The position numbers and the translations under genes were made by a program. Under the pieces are notes generated by a model. That model had not been told where the DNA came from, ran no database searches, and saw nothing but the letters and a program-made list of their open reading frames with translations. Below, piece by piece: positions 38,130-46,256 of a stretch of 64,000 nucleotides of DNA; the first letter of the stretch is position 1, and every line of letters starts with the position of its first letter. The DNA is from Rhodothermales bacterium (lineage in GTDB: Bacteria; Bacteroidota; Rhodothermia; Rhodothermales; UBA10348). Location: assembly GCA_024711125.1 (NCBI GenBank), contig JANJTM010000025.1, positions 124,001 to 188,000 on the forward strand, read 5' to 3'.

Positions 38130-40448
38130 ATGGCTGAAGATCAGCAGAAGCCGGAAGAGCTCGCCGAGGAGGCGACGCACGAATCCGGCGCGGCCCAGGT
38201 CGAGGAGACCCCGGCCGACGATACCCCGGCGCCCGCCGGGGTTGAGGTTACCGCCGAAGCCGCTGCCGAAGAGCCGGCAGCAGAGGCCGAGGCAACCCCC
38301 GAGGCTTCCGTCGAGGCCGACGAGGCCCCGGCAGCCGAGGAAGAGGCTGCCACGGACGCTCCCGCCGATACCCCGGTGGCCGAAGTCGAGGAAACCCACG
38401 AAGCCCCCTTCGAGGCCCCCGTGGCTGCCGCCGAGGAAGCTCCCGACGAGGCCGTCGAGGCCCCGGCACCGGAGCCGGTGAAGGCCAAGGCCGCGCCCGC
38501 GCGTCCCGAGCCGTCGACCATTTTCGGTTACAAGGGCGAGATCGTGGGCGAAGTCCTGCGTCTCGAGGACCTGAAGGAGCGCCCGGACGGCTTCGGCCTT
38601 TCCGGCACCGATTACGACATGCTGCGGAACATGGTCGAGGGTACGCTCTCGAACGTGACCGAGCAGCAGATCGTGACCGGCAAGGTCGTCTCCATCGGCG
38701 AGAAGGATGTCGTCATCGACATCGGCTTCAAGAGCGACGGAATCGTTTCGCGGAATGAGTTCGGCGACGAACTCAAGGCCGGTGACGAGGTCGAGGTCTT
38801 CCTGGAGCGCATGGAAGACTATCAGGGCCAGCTGGTCCTGTCCAAGACGAAGGCCGACACCGTGCGCCGCTGGCGCCGGATCGAGGAGGCCTTCGAGCGC
38901 GAGACGGTCCTCGAGGGTACCATCATCCGCCGGATCAAGGGCGGCATGATCGTGCAGCTGTTCGACGGTCTCGAGGCGTTCCTGCCGGGTTCGCAGATCG
39001 ACGTGCGCCCCGTGCGCGACTTCGACGCGTACCTGGACAAGCGCATGGAGTTCAAGATCGTCAAGCTGAACCCGACGAACGAGAACATCGTCGTGTCGCA
39101 CAAGGCCCTCATCGAGAAGGACCTCCAGAAGCAGCGCGAGACCATTCTCGCCACGATGGAGCCCGGACAGATCCTCGAGGGAACGGTCAAGAACATCACC
39201 GACTTCGGTGTCTTCATCGATCTCGGCGGCGTCGACGGCCTGCTGCACATCACGGACCTCTCGTGGGGCCGCGTGACGCACCCGTCGGAGCTGGTCTCGC
39301 TCGACGAGAAGCTCAACGTCGTCGTTCTCGACTACGACAAGGACCGCCAGCGTATCTCGCTGGGCCTGAAGCAGCTCCAGTCCCATCCGTGGGAGAACAT
39401 CGAGGAGCGGCTCGCGATCAATTCGGTCGTCGAGGGCAAGGTCGTCTCCATCACGGATTACGGCGCGTTCGTCGAGCTCGAAAAGGGCATCGAGGGTCTC
39501 GTGCACATCTCCGAGATGAGCTGGACCGAGCACGTGCGTCACCCCAGCCAGATCGTCGCCCTCGGGCAGGTGGTCAGCGTCAAGGTCCTGAACATCGACC
39601 ACGACGGCAAGAAGATCTCGCTCGGCATGAAGCAGCTCGAGCCCGATCCCTGGCAGAACATCGCCGACCGGTATCCCCCGGGAACGGTCATGCGGGGCAA
39701 GGTCCGCAACATCACCAATTTCGGTGTGTTCGTCGAGATCGAGCCTGGAATCGACGGCCTGGTGCACATCAGCGACCTGTCGTGGACGAAGAAGATCCGT
39801 CACCCCTCCGAGATGGTCCGCAAGGGCCAGGAGCTCGACGTGGTCGTCCTCAACATCGACTCGTCGGAGCGCCGGATCTCCCTCGGCCACAAGCAGGTCG
39901 ATACGAACCCCTGGAACCAGTTCGCCCAGATGTACGCAGAGGGCACGGATACCGAGGGCAAGGTCGTCCGCGTCGAGGACCGTGGGCTCGTCGTCGAACT
40001 CCCGCTCGAGGTCGAGGCCTTCATCCCGCAGGGTGAACTCAAGAACGCCGCGAATTTCGGTTCGGCGTATCGAGAGGGCGACACCCTGGCCAGTCTCCGC
40101 GTCATCCGGTTCGACGGCAACAACAAGGAGATCACGGTCTCCGAGACGGCCGTGCTCCGTGCCGCGGAGACCGAGGCCCGCCAGGCCGAGTTCCGCGAGA
40201 AGCGGCAGGCCGAGGAGACCGAGGCCCGCGAGATCGAGCGCTACAAGCAGACGGCGGCCGCGTCCGGCCCCACGACGCTGGGTGAGCTCTCCGGTCTCGC
40301 CGACCTGAAGCGCCAGATGGAAGTTTCCGAATCCGAAGCGGCGGCCGACGTGGCCGAGGCCGTCGACGACGAGGAAAAGCCGAAGGCGAAGCGGGCATCC
40401 CGCAAGAAGTCGGCCGACGACGCCGGCGACGAAGCGGCAGAGGCCTAG
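38130..40448 (+). CDS. rpsA: 30S ribosomal protein S1 with long acidic N-terminal extension
   Basis: 772 residues from an ATG at 38130. Residues 1-130 are Ala-, Glu- and Pro-rich with no similarity. Six S1 RNA-binding repeats follow at about 175-240, 255-330, 345-415, 432-505, 520-590 and 605-675; repeats 3-5 are the best conserved (EGTVKNITDFGVFIDLGG, EGKVVSITDYGAFVELEK, RGKVRNITNFGVFVEIEP). The C-terminus is again charged. S1 binds mRNA near the start site on the small ribosomal subunit. The N-terminal extension is unusual, as most S1 proteins are about 550-600 residues. A strong terminator follows. Confidence 0.95.
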   Translation: MAEDQQKPEELAEEATHESGAAQVEETPADDTPAPAGVEVTAEAAAEEPAAEAEATPEASVEADEAPAAEEEAATDAPADTPVAEVEETHEAPFEAPVAAAEEAPDEAVEAPAPEPVKAKAAPARPEPSTIFGYKGEIVGEVLRLEDLKERPDGFGLSGTDYDMLRNMVEGTLSNVTEQQIVTGKVVSIGEKDVVIDIGFKSDGIVSRNEFGDELKAGDEVEVFLERMEDYQGQLVLSKTKADTVRRWRRIEEAFERETVLEGTIIRRIKGGMIVQLFDGLEAFLPGSQIDVRPVRDFDAYLDKRMEFKIVKLNPTNENIVVSHKALIEKDLQKQRETILATMEPGQILEGTVKNITDFGVFIDLGGVDGLLHITDLSWGRVTHPSELVSLDEKLNVVVLDYDKDRQRISLGLKQLQSHPWENIEERLAINSVVEGKVVSITDYGAFVELEKGIEGLVHISEMSWTEHVRHPSQIVALGQVVSVKVLNIDHDGKKISLGMKQLEPDPWQNIADRYPPGTVMRGKVRNITNFGVFVEIEPGIDGLVHISDLSWTKKIRHPSEMVRKGQELDVVVLNIDSSERRISLGHKQVDTNPWNQFAQMYAEGTDTEGKVVRVEDRGLVVELPLEVEAFIPQGELKNAANFGSAYREGDTLASLRVIRFDGNNKEITVSETAVLRAAETEARQAEFREKRQAEETEAREIERYKQTAAASGPTTLGELSGLADLKRQMEVSESEAAADVAEAVDDEEKPKAKRASRKKSADDAGDEAAEA

Positions 40449-40473
40449 GCCCTGTTCCGGTGAACGCGAAAGA

Positions 40474-40503
40474 GGGGCGGCCGAACCAGGCCGCCCCTTT
40501 TTT
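40474..40503 (+). terminator. Rho-independent terminator after rpsA
   Basis: A perfect 9-base-pair GC stem (GGGGCGGCC with GGCCGCCCC) encloses a 6-base loop and is followed by a run of six T. It lies 25 bases after the rpsA stop. Confidence 0.95.
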
Positions 40504-40530
40504 GTTGGGGGTCATACAACCCGAACGACC

Positions 40531-41361
40531 ATGTCGACCCGCAAATACCCCGACTGGCGGGACAGGACCGCAAAGGAAAGCCAGCTCGAATCGGTCCTGC
40601 TCTCCCGCAGCGACGGCGTGCTGCGTTCCCTCCTGGAACGGCTGCTTGCCGACCCCGAGATCAATCTCCTGCACTCCTACGCCAACGCCGTGTCCGTGCG
40701 CCGACTGGGCTACAACGACCACGGGCCGGTGCACGCGCGCATCACGACCTACAATGCGCTGAAGATCCTCCGCCTCCTGCATGAGGCGGGGGTGGAAACC
40801 TCCCTCGAGGCCGAGGAAATCGGTACCTACGACGATTCGAGGATCGCCGTGGCGCTTGGCTGTTTCCTGCACGATGCCGGCATGGCCGTCACGCGAGACG
40901 ATCACGAATGGCATTCCATCGTCCTTGCCGACGAGATCATCAAGCGTTATCTGGCGGATTTCGTCGCCGAGCCGGACCGCAGGGTGGTGCTTCGTGCGCT
41001 CGCCCACGAGGTCATCGTGGGGCACATGGCCCACGCGCGGATCCATTCGATCGAGGCCGGTGTGGTCCTCGTGGCCGACGGAACCGATCTCACCCGCGGA
41101 CGCTCGCGGATTCCGCTCCAGATGGAACTCCAACCGGCCGTGGGTGACATGCATCGATTTTCGGCAGGATCGATCACCCGGGTCGACATCACCGCCGGGG
41201 ACCTGAAGCCCGTCCGAATCGCCGTGCACATGGAGGACCGCACGGGCCTGTTCCAGGTCGAGGAAGTGCTCATGGGAAAGGTCAAGGCGTCCCCGATGAT
41301 CCCGCACCTCGAGATTGCGGCCGTCGTGGCGAGCGACGAACCGCGCTACTACCTCCGCTGA
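40531..41361 (+). CDS. HD-domain metal-dependent phosphohydrolase
   Basis: 276 residues. The HD signature is present: YNDHGPVHAR with His64 and His68, then HDAGMAV with the His114-Asp115 pair, then a further His in DDHEWHS, all in the right order for metal binding. The C-terminal 100 residues form a beta-rich region (VRIAVHMEDRTGLFQVEEVL). This resembles a stand-alone HD family found in archaea and some bacteria, of unknown substrate; nucleotides or second messengers are usual for HD enzymes. It is alone between the rpsA terminator and a convergent oxidoreductase. Confidence 0.8.
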   Translation: MSTRKYPDWRDRTAKESQLESVLLSRSDGVLRSLLERLLADPEINLLHSYANAVSVRRLGYNDHGPVHARITTYNALKILRLLHEAGVETSLEAEEIGTYDDSRIAVALGCFLHDAGMAVTRDDHEWHSIVLADEIIKRYLADFVAEPDRRVVLRALAHEVIVGHMAHARIHSIEAGVVLVADGTDLTRGRSRIPLQMELQPAVGDMHRFSAGSITRVDITAGDLKPVRIAVHMEDRTGLFQVEEVLMGKVKASPMIPHLEIAAVVASDEPRYYLR

Positions 41362-41384
41362 GGTCGCGCATTCCGCCCACGGCG

Positions 41385-42482
41385 TCAGAAGCCATGGCCG
41401 GTGAACGCGCGTACGAACGGTTCGATATCGCTTTCGCCCGAGACCACGCCGGCAAGCGCGTCGCCGACCCACGCCCCGAACTTGAATCCGTGGCCGGAAA
41501 ACCCGCTGATCCGCCACGTTCGGCCGCGGTGATCGAGACGGAACCTCTCGTCGTCGGTTACGGCATAATGGCAGACCCTGTCCTCGAACGCGAGGGGGCT
41601 CAGCCGCGGCATCCGGTCCTCGACGAGGCGCCTCAGCGTCTCCGATTCGTCCGCGTGCGGCGTTCTCCCGTCGTCGGGGTGGCCCCTGAGAGAGAACCGA
41701 TGCGTCCCGACCTTCAGCGGGGTACCGGCCACGGGCGGAACCAGGTAGAAACCGTCGGCATCGTCCAGTCCCAGGACCATGGGAATCGTCGACGACGAGG
41801 GCTCGACGTCGACCAGGCGCACCACCTGGCGCGACGGAACGAAGGCCCGGACCGGGGATTCGGGCGGGGTCGGCGGAGGAGTCCAGGCGCCGGTGGCGAT
41901 GACCACCCCGTCCGCGGCGAATGTTTCCCCCGTGGACGATCGGACCTCGCCGGTGGCCGCATCCACGGCCGCGACCTTCCGCTCTTCCAGTAGCGTTCCT
42001 CCGTGGGAGCGACACCACGACGCAAGTTCCGTCACGATCCGGTCGGCGAGCAGAACGCCCCCCGACGGATGATGCCACGCCGATTCTCCGGGCCGCAGGG
42101 TCAAGCCGGGTACCAGGACCTCGACCTCCGGCCGGGACATCGGGACGAGACGTCGTCCGGACGCATCCGCATCGGCTATGGATGCCGAAATCCATGGTGC
42201 TGAGGCAGGCCCGACGACGAGCGTGCCCGTTTCGACCAACAGGTCCGTTCCCAGGTCCTCGAACAGCCGGGACCAGGCCGGATACGCCTCCTCGACCAGG
42301 GCACGGTAACCGACCAGGGGACCGTACGGGTAGCGAATCAACCGGTGGCGGTCGAACGACGCACCGAGCGGATTCGGTATCGGCCCCTGGTCGAGTACCG
42401 TCACCGTCATCCCACGGCGTATCAGGCCCCAGGCCGTACAGAGCCCCATGATGCCCGCACCCACCACGACGACGCGTTTCAT
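41385..42482 (-). CDS. Sarcosine oxidase-like FAD-dependent amine oxidoreductase
   Basis: 365 residues. The FAD motif VVVVGAGIMGLCTAWGL opens the protein. RVCHYAVTDDERFRLD, with Cys304, and GFSGHGFKFG match the covalent FAD attachment site and adjacent loop of monomeric sarcosine oxidase, N-methyltryptophan oxidase and pipecolate oxidase. The family oxidizes secondary amines, releasing hydrogen peroxide. Its start overlaps the stop of the ornithine cyclodeaminase-like gene by 4 bases (ATGA). The paired genes suggest amino-acid breakdown through a cyclic imine, but the substrate is not settled by sequence. Confidence 0.85.
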   Translation of the reverse strand: MKRVVVVGAGIMGLCTAWGLIRRGMTVTVLDQGPIPNPLGASFDRHRLIRYPYGPLVGYRALVEEAYPAWSRLFEDLGTDLLVETGTLVVGPASAPWISASIADADASGRRLVPMSRPEVEVLVPGLTLRPGESAWHHPSGGVLLADRIVTELASWCRSHGGTLLEERKVAAVDAATGEVRSSTGETFAADGVVIATGAWTPPPTPPESPVRAFVPSRQVVRLVDVEPSSSTIPMVLGLDDADGFYLVPPVAGTPLKVGTHRFSLRGHPDDGRTPHADESETLRRLVEDRMPRLSPLAFEDRVCHYAVTDDERFRLDHRGRTWRISGFSGHGFKFGAWVGDALAGVVSGESDIEPFVRAFTGHGF

Positions 42483-43426
42483 GCCGCGGGACCTCCGACC
42501 CGATCCAGGGCGAGGACGGCAGCCGCAAGATCTTCGATGGCCGTTCCGACCGACTTGAATAGCGTGTGTTCATCCGGGGTGCGTCGTCCGTGCACGCCGC
42601 CGGTCACGAGGTCGTGCAGATCCCCGTCCACTCCATCCCACCCGAAGGCTCCCTCGGCCACGGCCCGGATCAGGTCGCCCGCCTCCTCCCGGGCGCCGTG
42701 CCGCGTATCGACGAAGACGCGGGCCTGCGAAACCGCAAGGGCATCGCATTCGCGCATCGTGGGCGTGAACGCGCCGACGAGATCCAGGTGGGTACCCGGC
42801 GCGAGATCCCGCCCCGCCACCAGGGCCTCCTCGGAAAGCGTCGCAACGCTCACGATGTCGGCAGCCTCCACGGCAGATCGCACCGAATCCGACGCGGTGG
42901 CATCGAACCCCTCGCGGCGAAGCCGGTCGGCCAATCGCTCGGCCTCCGAACGGCGACGCCCCCAGCAGCGAACCGCGCGAACCGGTCGCACGGATGCGTG
43001 GGCCCGGACGAGAAACTGGGCCAATTCGCCCGTTCCGATCATCGCCATGACCTCCGAATCGGCCCGCGAGAGGTGGCGCGACGCCAGCGCCGACGCGGCT
43101 GCGGTTCGCAGAAGGGTGAGCATCCGACCGTCCATCACGGCTGCCGTCGTACCGTCCACTGCCCGGATCAGCACGTACGTTCCGGAGACGGTCGGAAGCC
43201 CGACCCTGGCGTTCCCACGGAACACGGTCGAGAGCTTCAGGCCGAACCAGGCGTCCTCGTACCACGCGGGCATGAGAATGACCCTGCCGGTCGGCAGGGC
43301 GACCGGAGTCCGGGGCGGAGCGATCGGCGGGCGTGCGAACGCCCGCGAGAGGGCGTCCACCAGCGACCGTACGTCGAGCAGCCGCTCGAGCAGATCGGCG
43401 TCGAAATAGGGTGGGGGAGCGGGCAT
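42479..43426 (-). CDS. Ornithine cyclodeaminase / mu-crystallin family dehydrogenase
   Basis: 315 residues. The N-terminal substrate part (VALPTGRVILMPAWYEDAWFGLKLSTVF) carries the usual lysine, and the NAD-binding motif MIGTGELAQFLVRA is at about residue 130, with VDLV-type DLVGAFTPTMRECD after it. Family members include ornithine cyclodeaminase, alanine dehydrogenase, and reductases of pyrroline- or piperideine-2-carboxylate. The tight pairing with a sarcosine/pipecolate oxidase-like gene favors an imine or proline-type pathway. It is divergent from the kinase-like gene at 43488; the 61-base gap contains TATTATAAC, a possible -10 region. Confidence 0.85.
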   Translation of the reverse strand: MPAPPPYFDADLLERLLDVRSLVDALSRAFARPPIAPPRTPVALPTGRVILMPAWYEDAWFGLKLSTVFRGNARVGLPTVSGTYVLIRAVDGTTAAVMDGRMLTLLRTAAASALASRHLSRADSEVMAMIGTGELAQFLVRAHASVRPVRAVRCWGRRRSEAERLADRLRREGFDATASDSVRSAVEAADIVSVATLSEEALVAGRDLAPGTHLDLVGAFTPTMRECDALAVSQARVFVDTRHGAREEAGDLIRAVAEGAFGWDGVDGDLHDLVTGGVHGRRTPDEHTLFKSVGTAIEDLAAAVLALDRVGGPAA

Positions 43427-43487
43427 CGGCGGGAAGCGGCGTGCGTATTATAACTACGACGCCCGTCCTCCCATCCGCCCGATCGCC

Positions 43488-44693
43488 TTGGCCGCGAAGT
43501 CTGCCCGCCTCATCGTCATCGACGAACGCGACGACAGCCGCGTTCCGTACCTGCGCGGTATCCTGACGAGGTCGATCCAGGACGCGGGCATCCCGTTCCA
43601 CGAGGCGTATCGCATCGCCGGGGAAGTGCGCGACCGGCTCGGGGACCGCATCGAGATCCGTTCGAACGAACTGCGCCAGGTGGTCGGCGAACGCCTGCGC
43701 GAAACGGGCCACGCCGACGCCGTTCTACGCTACCTGACTCCGCGCGACGAGCGGGTGCTGTTCCACGTGCGCAGCCGGAACGGGGAGACGGCGCCGTTCT
43801 CCCGCGGGCTCCTGGCGCAGTCGTTCGAGATCTGCGCCATCGCCCGCGACGAGATGTATGCCGTCGCGGGGGAAGTGGAGGCGTCCCTGTCGGCCGCAGG
43901 TCAACGCACCGTTACCACGTCCGATATCGGACAGGCCGCGGCCCGTGCGCTGAGACGGCGTTTCGGGGCCGAAGTGTCGGGCCGATACGTGCGTTGGGTC
44001 GACTTCAGCCGGTCGGGAGAACCGCTGATCCTGCTCGTCGGCGGCACGACCGGGTGCGGAAAGAGCACGCTGAGCGCCATGCTGGCCCACCGCCTGGGCA
44101 TCGTGCGCACGCAGTCGACCGACATGCTGCGGGAAGTGATGCGGCTGCTGATCCCGGTCAAGCTGATGCCCAGCCTGCACGAGTCGTCGTTCGGCGCGTA
44201 CCGGGTACTGCCGAGGTGGCTCGGACCCGAGGACGTGCTCGTCGAGCCGCACATGCTCGACGGGTACCTGATGCAGGCCGACGAGGTCGCCGTCGCCGTC
44301 GAAGGCGTATTCCGGCGGGCGACGCGTGAGCAGGTCTCCCTGATCCTGGAGGGGGTGCACATTCACCCGGCGCTGCAGAAACGCCTCGAGAAGCGCGGGG
44401 AGGGAATCGTCGTCTCGGTCGTACTCGCGGCTCTCAAGAAGAAGCGCCTGAAGAAGCAGCTCACCGGACGCGGACAGCTCATCAAGTCGCGTCGGGCCGA
44501 GCTGTACCTCGACTACCTCGACGAGATCTGGCAGCTGCAGACCTTCCTGCTGTCCGAGGCCGACCGCCACGGGGTGCCTATCGTACACAACCTGTCGGAG
44601 GAAGAGTCCGTACGGCAGGTCGTCCAGCACGTGGCGGACGCTCTCGCGGGACGCTTCTCCGACGACGAGACGATCGTCTTTCCGACCGCCTGA
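43488..44693 (+). CDS. 2-phosphoglycerate kinase-like protein with two ATP-cone domains
   Basis: 401 residues from a TTG at 43488, the only usable start before the first domain. Residues 5-85 look like an ATP-cone, and residues about 88-170 look like a second one (FSRGLLAQSFEICAIARDEMYAVAGEV). A P-loop kinase follows, with Walker A at 185-194 (GGTTGCGKST), then RTQSTDMLREVMR and LILEGVHIHPALQ. This order matches archaeal 2-phosphoglycerate kinase, which starts the path to cyclic 2,3-diphosphoglycerate; archaeal enzymes are near 300 residues. In a bacterium the substrate may differ. It ends 10 bases from the convergent phosphate operon. Confidence 0.75.
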   Translation: MAAKSARLIVIDERDDSRVPYLRGILTRSIQDAGIPFHEAYRIAGEVRDRLGDRIEIRSNELRQVVGERLRETGHADAVLRYLTPRDERVLFHVRSRNGETAPFSRGLLAQSFEICAIARDEMYAVAGEVEASLSAAGQRTVTTSDIGQAAARALRRRFGAEVSGRYVRWVDFSRSGEPLILLVGGTTGCGKSTLSAMLAHRLGIVRTQSTDMLREVMRLLIPVKLMPSLHESSFGAYRVLPRWLGPEDVLVEPHMLDGYLMQADEVAVAVEGVFRRATREQVSLILEGVHIHPALQKRLEKRGEGIVVSVVLAALKKKRLKKQLTGRGQLIKSRRAELYLDYLDEIWQLQTFLLSEADRHGVPIVHNLSEEESVRQVVQHVADALAGRFSDDETIVFPTA

Positions 44694-44703
44694 ACGCCGG
44701 GCC

Positions 44704-45516
44704 TCAGCCGTACTTGCCCTCGATGTAGTCGGCCGTCCGCGTATCCTCGGGCGTCACGAAGAGACGGTCGGTGGGCCCGTGCTCGACCATGCGGCCCATG
44801 AGCATGAACGCGCACTCGTCGCTGGCGCGCCGCGCCTGCGCCATGTTGTGGGTCACGAGCAGGATCGTGTATTCCCCGCGCAGCTGCCAGATCAGATCCT
44901 CCACCGCGGCCGTGGCCTTGGGGTCGAGCGCCGAGCAGGGTTCGTCCATCAGGATCACCTTGGGCTTGACGGGCAGCAGGCGCGCGATGCACAGCTTCTG
45001 CTGCTCTTCGAGCGACAGCCCGGTGGCCGACCGGTCGAGGCGATCCTTGACGGTGTCCCACAGCAGCACTTCCCGGAGCGCCTTCTCCACGATGGCATCC
45101 CGATCGGCCTTCGGCAACGCCTCGCTGCCCGGCTCGTGCAGCTGGTGCGCGAAGAGGATGTTCTCGCGGATCGAGAGGGGCAGGGGGTTGGGGCGCTGGA
45201 ACACCATGCCCACGTGCCGCCGGAGTTGGGTCAGCTCGATCCCGCTCGCGTACACATCGGTGTCGAGTACCTCCACCTTTCCCTCGGTGCGCACGTACCC
45301 GAGTCGCTCGTTGATACGGTTGACGCACCGGAGCAGCGTCGATTTTCCGCAGCCCGACGGTCCGATCAGCGACGTGATCAGGCCCCTGCGCACGGCGAAA
45401 TCGACGTCGTAGAGGGCCTGGAACGACCCGTACCACAGGCTCAGCTTCTCGGTTCGGACGGCGATCTCCTGCGTGTCGGTCAGCGGATCAACCGAATCGT
45501 CCTTCGATGTAGTCAC
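44704..45516 (-). CDS. pstB: Phosphate ABC transporter ATPase, PstB copy 1 (altered signature motif)
   Basis: 270 residues from a GTG at 45516. Walker A is GPSGCGKST at 52-60, the Q-loop glutamine is 107 (VFQRPN), Walker B ends in DEP at 191-193, and the H-loop histidine is 223 (VTHNM). The signature motif, however, is LSLEEQQKL at 167-175 in place of LSGGQQQR. Everything else is PstB-like. It overlaps the second pstB gene by 29 bases. On its own it would have poor signature contacts in a homodimer, but it can complement the partner copy, whose signature is intact but whose Q- and H-loops are changed. It is the last gene of the operon. Confidence 0.9.
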   Translation of the reverse strand: MTTSKDDSVDPLTDTQEIAVRTEKLSLWYGSFQALYDVDFAVRRGLITSLIGPSGCGKSTLLRCVNRINERLGYVRTEGKVEVLDTDVYASGIELTQLRRHVGMVFQRPNPLPLSIRENILFAHQLHEPGSEALPKADRDAIVEKALREVLLWDTVKDRLDRSATGLSLEEQQKLCIARLLPVKPKVILMDEPCSALDPKATAAVEDLIWQLRGEYTILLVTHNMAQARRASDECAFMLMGRMVEHGPTDRLFVTPEDTRTADYIEGKYG

Positions 45517-46252
45517 GGGTCTCGGGGAATAACGTTTCGCCGTTGAAAAGGCTCTCGGTGGAGCCCAGCTCCACCATGCGCCCGTCCAGGAAGAAGGCGG
45601 TCCGGTCGGCCAGACGCCGCGCCTGCTGCACCAGGTTCGTGACGAGGATGATCGTCATCTCCTGGCGCAGCTCCTTCAGCACATCCTCGATGCGCATGGT
45701 CGTGACGGGGTCCACCGCGATCGAGAACTCGTCCAGCATGAGCAGGACCGGGTCCTGCGACAGCGCACGCGCGATGGTCAACCGCTGCTGCTGACCGCCC
45801 GAGAGCAGGCTGCCCAGCGAATCCAGCCGGTCCTTGACCTCGTCCCACAGGGCGGCGCGCCGCAGGCAGCGCTCCACGATCTCGTCGAGTTCGGCCCGGG
45901 ACCGCTTTCCCGCGAGACGCGGCGCGAAAGCCACGTTGTCGTACACGGTGAGCGGAAGCCCGACCGGAAGCGGAAATACGACGCCGATCTGACGCCGAAG
46001 CGCGTAGGCGTTACGCCAGGCCCGAACGTCCCGTCCGAGGAAATTCAGCGTGCCGGTCACCTTCATGGACGCGTTGAAGGCGTCCATCCGGTTGATCGCC
46101 TGGAGGAACGAGGTCTTCCCGGCCCCGGCCGGCCCGATGATGCCGAGGATCTCGTTCTCGCGCACGTCGAGCGTCACGCCGGACAGCACCGTCTTGCTGC
46201 CGTACGCGATCGACAGGTCGCGAACGTCGAGGATGGATTCCGATCCGTTCAT
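45488..46252 (-). CDS. pstB: Phosphate ABC transporter ATPase, PstB copy 2 (Q-loop and H-loop lost)
   Basis: 254 residues from an ATG at 46252, 4 bases after the pstA stop. Walker A is GPAGAGKTS at 40-48, the signature LSGGQQQ at 150-156 is perfect, and Walker B keeps Asp174-Glu175. But the Q-loop glutamine is replaced by Pro94 (VVFPLP), and the H-loop histidine by Asn206 (LVTNL). YDNVAFAPR and AFFLDGRMVELG confirm PstB ancestry. Loss of the switch histidine normally stops hydrolysis at that site. The paired copy has the complementary defect, so an asymmetric heterodimer is the simplest reading. An in-frame ATG at 46276 would overlap pstA. Confidence 0.88.
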   Translation of the reverse strand: MNGSESILDVRDLSIAYGSKTVLSGVTLDVRENEILGIIGPAGAGKTSFLQAINRMDAFNASMKVTGTLNFLGRDVRAWRNAYALRRQIGVVFPLPVGLPLTVYDNVAFAPRLAGKRSRAELDEIVERCLRRAALWDEVKDRLDSLGSLLSGGQQQRLTIARALSQDPVLLMLDEFSIAVDPVTTMRIEDVLKELRQEMTIILVTNLVQQARRLADRTAFFLDGRMVELGSTESLFNGETLFPETRDYIEGRFG

Positions 46253-46256
46253 CGCC

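Noticed and set aside
38242-38481. A small Arg/Pro-rich frame inside the start of rpsA
   Set aside because: It is a shadow of the Glu/Ala-rich S1 extension in a shifted frame.
43427-43487. Strong promoter for the kinase-like gene at TATTATAAC
   Set aside because: A plausible -10 box, but I find no matching -35 box, so I mention it only as a possibility in the neighbouring gene entry.
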